Origin: Pelargonium nanum
Taxonomy: Eukaryota; Streptophyta; Magnoliopsida; Geraniales; Geraniaceae
Direction of reading: 5' to 3'
Assembly (NCBI GenBank): GCA_036897485.1
Contig: JAYMTF010000842.1
Location: 1-29,372 of the forward strand
Length of the DNA: 29,372 nt
Below are positions 25,684-29,372 of the stretch, in pieces. The stretch's first letter is position 1. The number at the start of each line of letters is the position of its first letter. Under the pieces are notes generated by a model, which did not search any database, had not been told where the DNA came from, and saw only the letters and a program-made list of their open reading frames with translations. The position numbers were made by a program, and so were the translations under genes.

Positions 25684-26751
25684 CGCCCGTAAAGCTCCTT
25701 CGAACTGATCGGAGTCCGGAGAAGACTACACAACTGCACTGCACTGCACAATGTAGAACCGGAGGAAGAATTTCCCGCGTAGTTAGAGCCCTAAGTAAAA
25801 TAAAGGAAGGAGATTGATGGAATTATTTGAATTATATATAGCCCATCTCATTATACGTAAGCCCAAAGTAGGCCCAAAGTAAATTTGAGATCAATGCATG
25901 AATTTTTCAACTGCAATTCGCATTTCGGATAAGATACGGAACGAAAAGAGTAATCCAAATTCAGATCGAATTGATTTTCTTTTTGAATTTTCAGTGCAAA
26001 ATGAGCGAATTTGTCTAATCTCATCTGAAACTGATCAAATCGGATTTCAGATGTCCGCAGGTTTGAATCCAAATCGCTTAGTCTAGCACAATGAAGAACT
26101 GAAAACCGAGCAGCAAGCACCCGAAATTTAATTCAAGTTTTTATATTGAACTGGACAAACTTGCAAAAACACCCTCTTTTTGTGTTGGATTCAGGTAAGT
26201 CATTTCCTAACTAATATAGACTAGTGTTCCATTTTAGTCTATCAACTATTCATTTTGTTTTGAATTGTCCAATTGTAGTGCAAATGTATTTCTTTCTTCA
26301 TAAAATTCCAATCAACTGCAAAATTGTATTAAGTTGCTTGCAATAAACTTATTTATTTCATATTTCAAAAAAAAAAAACTTTTTTTTTTTAACTCAAAAA
26401 AAAAAACCATCTAATAGTATATCATTATGAAAACTGTTGTATATATAAACCTTCATTATTAGCTACTTAACATTCTTGCAAAAATTGAAGGACATGAACC
26501 ATACGAATACAGTAACAGAAAAATAAATAAAAACGCAACTGTTTGAAAAACTAGAGCCATGGCCTATGATTTGCCAATAACATATTTTCATAAGCTTCAT
26601 GGACAATTTGTCTGCTACTACATCCACAAAATGACTTATTTTAAGTCCAAAAAATATAATGTGGTGACTACAACAGAGCTAATAACCAAAAAAACAGTAT
26701 CAGAGTTATGAAATGTCAGAGGAGGAGAAGGCAAATAGGAAAGAGATTTTA
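25684..26751. other. SNAP43 promoter and mS34 3' flank
   Basis: On the minus strand this is SNAP43 upstream DNA (about 25684-25900) and the mS34 3' flank (towards 26751). The 26330-26410 part is a poly(A)/poly(T)-rich tract. Frames at 25851-26120 on both strands overlap each other, consist of simple ATC/GAT-rich text, and have no recognisable domain, so they are not called as genes. Confidence 0.5.
25840..25876 (-). promoter_or_regulatory. Three site II (TGGGCY) motifs upstream of SNAP43
   Basis: Read on the minus strand, TGGGCC (25871-25876) and TGGGCT (25860-25865 and 25840-25845) lie within 37 bases, about 160-190 bases before the SNAP43 start. Clustered site II elements, bound by TCP factors, are typical of plant housekeeping and growth-linked promoters. 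The clustering is seen; the function is inferred. Confidence 0.6.
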
Positions 26752-28156
26752 TCAAGCAGCTGGAACTTCAGTACTTTGTTCGCCTTTTGGAGCGTTAGTA
26801 CTTTGGTCGTTGTGTAGAACTTCAGAACTTTGGTCGACTTCTGAAGATTTCTCCAAGTTTGGTGCGCTTTGTATTGATTTTTTTACATTCTTAATATACT
26901 TCCAACAGAGCTTCCTAGTTCCAGTTATTTTCATGGGAGCAACTGCAGGTGGCCGACCTACATGAAATACCAAAACATCCAACATTAGTATCTGATGGGC
27001 CAAATATGAAAAAGATAAGCCTTAACCTTCACAGATCACACAAAATATAATAGCTTCAACTTTGAGACCAGACACTGTCGAATTCTACATTAGCTGTTAT
27101 TGTCTTTTGACGAACAATGTACATGCAGATCCTAATTGCATTGACAAGAAGTTGCTGCACTTACATAGGTGATGACATCGTACGTCTCATCCCATACAAT
27201 CCCGTTCGCAGATTTTCGGTTCTTTGCCACCCATTAAGTTTTAGATTAGACAAAATTATCGAGTTAAACCATAACATTAACAGCTTTAAACAACAAATGA
27301 TCAAATACTACCCTACTGTTCCATACACTTGACTACCTTAACCTTCACCAATCACCATCTCACATTGAAGTATTGAACTTGGGACTATATTGCTTCAAAC
27401 CAATACTTCAAAATGATTCTAACATCTATGCACCTATTGGCGCCACCTTAATCTTTAAGGACAATTATCTTTTAAGCCTTAACCATCCACCTCACTCTCT
27501 CTATGCTAAATTTCCCTTCTTCCAATGCTCTAGATTAAACTAAGCTAATACTTGTTAACTATCTATACTTTTTTTATATTTCACTTATAGCCAATAAGGC
27601 AACAACACATCAGAATATGGCAAAAAACGGAAGGAGAGACCACAGAGAAAGGATATACTCCCATTGTGCATGAATTACCAATAGTGTCCTTATAACAAGT
27701 TAGTTAGTATCCCTTTAATTTGTTACAACACATGTTCACAAGAATACAATAGAAAATATACAACACTATTGTAACCAAGACTTATTTTGGGACGGAGAAA
27801 GTATATATATATACATATATCAGCAAACTAAACCTTCTCAACATAGGCCAAAAGAAGCAAACCCGGCCCATGCTCCAGATCATAAATGGCAAGTTCACCA
27901 AAGTTGCAGCTAAATAAATCAAACACACGCAATTACATGTCTATACTGGTCTACACAAATCTTACAATCCATGTAAGATCCGGCTTAGGAGTTCAACATC
28001 ATGCACAAATCAGTTGAACTTCTTTAGTGCACAGTCACACATAATAGCAACAATCTTCCCACATATGTTGCTCTTAACACTATTGTCATCATTTATGCTC
28101 TCTGATTCAAGACAAAGCAGTACTACACTAGAGCCCTTAACAAAAAAGCTGAACAG

Positions 28157-28187
<31 letters not shown>

Positions 28188-28944
28188 ACACACTTGATCG
28201 ATGTTCTCTAAAGATGCATCTAAAATATGAACAAAAGCCAGTAAAGTGATATCAAAGCTCAAGCTCAATGAATAATGCAACCCAAATGAAGTAAGATACC
28301 AAATACTCACCTTCTCTGTGAACTATTCCCCAAGCCTTGCCAAACCGACCACTCTGCAATACAAAAAAAGGAACATGGAATGTTTAGATTCTAATCACCC
28401 CAAAGCTCACCATAAAATAAACCAAAATCACCATTTAGACATCAACAAAACAATTGGAAAATCAAGTAAATGTATTTTTTTTATTTTACAATACTAGATG
28501 GATCAACCCAGTGCATTAACCTTAACTTGGCTTCCTATTTCTTTGAAACCTACTAAGAACAACCCCAAACAAAGCATTCAAAATTTTCCTTCATTTTCTA
28601 TCCCCTCCCAACATTTACTCGGAAACCAAACAAAATTCAAAAGAGAGAGAGACCTTTTTAAGATTGATTTTGGTGAGCTCGTAGGAGACTCCTTTCCAGT
28701 GCTTCTTGGCGAAGTGGTAGCCAAGGCCCCAGTTGGGCAAATACCTAGCCACATCGTACAGGTTCATTCCTCTCTTCTTCGCAGGTCTCTTCACAACAGG
28801 AAACGCATATGAGGAAGAGGAATTAGGGTTTTGAGAAGAGGCGGGAACATCGGTTGTACTGAAGCTTCTGAGGAAGCTCACGGATCGCCGGAAAAGTGTT
28901 TGTGTTAGGTCACTCGAAGCTCTGCGTGCGAGACTCGCCGCCAT
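26752..28944 (-). CDS. MRPS34: Mitochondrial ribosomal small-subunit protein mS34, 179 aa
   Basis: Component of the mitochondrial small ribosomal subunit, acting in the mitochondrial matrix. Minus-strand exons are 28654-28944 (97 codons), 28311-28353 and 26752-26957, with donors AAG|GTCTCT and AAG|GTGAGT and acceptors TTGCAG and CATGTAG; the frame is kept. Seen: an N-terminal MAASLARRASSDLTQTLFRR region rich in Arg, Ser and Leu and free of acidic residues except one Asp, typical of a presequence, with RSFSTT near 31 as a likely cleavage zone; then KRGMNLYDVARYLPNWGLGY, SYELTKINLK, SGRFGKAWGIVHREG and GRPPAVAPMKITGTRKLCWKYI, which are the conserved mS34 core; and a low-complexity C-tail with repeated SEV/STEV motifs. 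Exon 2 joins directly to the 26957 exon. An exon-like stretch at 27834-27909 in the 1.35 kb intron would break the frame if included. Confidence 0.9.
27655..27804. repeat. Stowaway-like MITE in mS34 intron 2
   Basis: The right terminus GGGACGGAGAAAGTA ends at about 27804. The interior GAATTACCAATAGTGTCCTT and TTTGTTACAACACATGTTCA are nearly identical to the BSK5 intron 3 copy. The left terminus is abbreviated (ACTCCCATTGTGCATG at about 27657), so a left portion was deleted. TA-rich sequence follows. Confidence 0.7.
28157..28184. repeat. (TA)14 microsatellite in mS34 intron 2
   Basis: A pure TA dinucleotide run of about 14 units lies in the intron, some 130 bases from the exon 2 donor. It is likely to vary in length and may slip during sequencing. 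Confidence 0.9.
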
Positions 28945-29372
28945 TTTCAGGTTGCTTCGATCTGCTTCGGTTCTCTACTCGTCGGCTCTGTGAGTACAGA
29001 CTGAGGTTTTAGGAGGGTTAGTGTTTTCTTTTTCTTTTTTCTAATTTGACCCTGTCAAGTTCGTTAATTAGTAAACTGACCCTTATACTTTCTGAAATTT
29101 TATTCGTTTTCGGTTACTGTTTAGTGCTTGTTTGGTAACACCATATCTAGCTTCAAATCACTGCCACGTCATCATCTCATGTACTTCAAGGAACTTGTTT
29201 GTTTGTTATCTGATTCTTATAATGTTGTTTAAGAAGTATACAATGATTTAAAGTGATTATGTGAAGTTTGACGTTGATCAATGTAGAGGTGGCAAAAATT
29301 TGGTTATGGTCGGGTCGGGTTTCGAGTTTTAGGCGTAAATTTTTTTTTGGGGTAATTACTGATGGACCCCCT
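28945..29372. other. mS34 upstream region running into a dispersed repeat
   Basis: The first ~90 bases (minus strand) are the mS34 leader. From 29285, AGAGGTGGCAAAAATTTGG and GGTCGGGTCGGGTTT resemble one end of the element at 7268-7560, here running off the window. A CCACGTCATCATCTCATG block lies at 29164. No gene is seen. Confidence 0.5.

Noticed and set aside
26708..26965. 85-codon plus-strand frame opposite the last mS34 exon
   Set aside because: It is antisense to the exon encoding GRPPAVAPMKITGTRKLCWKYI, which is clearly the mS34 core.
28141..28190. AT repeat considered as a possible matrix-attachment or origin-like element
   Set aside because: A simple microsatellite in an intron explains it; nothing else supports an origin or attachment function.

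Overview
This window is nuclear DNA from a flowering plant, almost certainly a eudicot. It has AT-rich intergenic DNA, many short GT-AG introns, plant-only protein families (DUF3527, BSK, plant-type IPCS), and dispersed Stowaway-like MITEs. I cannot name the species from the sequence. No bacterial, viral or organellar gene set is present.

Layout. 1-1480: AT-rich, with degraded MITE ends. 1498-6788 (+): a DUF3527 gene with a 5'UTR exon carrying a short uORF, a ~2 kb 5'UTR intron holding two separate tandem duplications, and two coding exons (930 aa). 6789-8321: 3' flank, a dispersed repeat and the next promoter. 8322-11797 (+): inositol phosphorylceramide synthase (IPCS), 11 coding exons, 264 aa, apparently lacking the usual hydrophilic C-tail. 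11798-14907: gene-poor spacer with one SINE-like element, then a promoter with an ABRE/G-box. 14908-19097 (+): BSK5-like brassinosteroid-signalling pseudokinase, 10 exons, 490 aa, with two MITEs and one TRIM-like retroelement in its introns. 20357-21517 (+): RPAC2, the small shared subunit of RNA polymerases I and III. 22548-25683 (-): the SNAP43/SNAPC1-type subunit of the snRNA-activating complex. 26752-28944 (-): mitochondrial ribosomal protein mS34. A second dispersed-repeat copy runs off the right edge.

The genes are independent transcription units, not an operon. Some themes recur: RPAC2 and SNAP43 both serve Pol I/III or snRNA transcription and lie convergently, while IPCS (sphingolipids) and BSK5 (receptor-kinase signalling) act at membranes. 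From memory, DUF3527-IPCS-RPAC2 neighbourhood also occurs on Arabidopsis chromosome 2, so the left two thirds looks like an old conserved block in which a BSK gene sits between IPCS and RPAC2.

All exon coordinates were derived by hand from reading frame, GT/AG sites and remembered family sequence. Every junction given keeps the frame. UTR limits and transcription starts are estimates. I found no convincing undescribed multi-gene system. The best leads are the IPCS tail frameshift, the TRIM beside a BSK5 splice acceptor, the double duplication in the DUF3527 leader intron, and the DUF3527 uORF.
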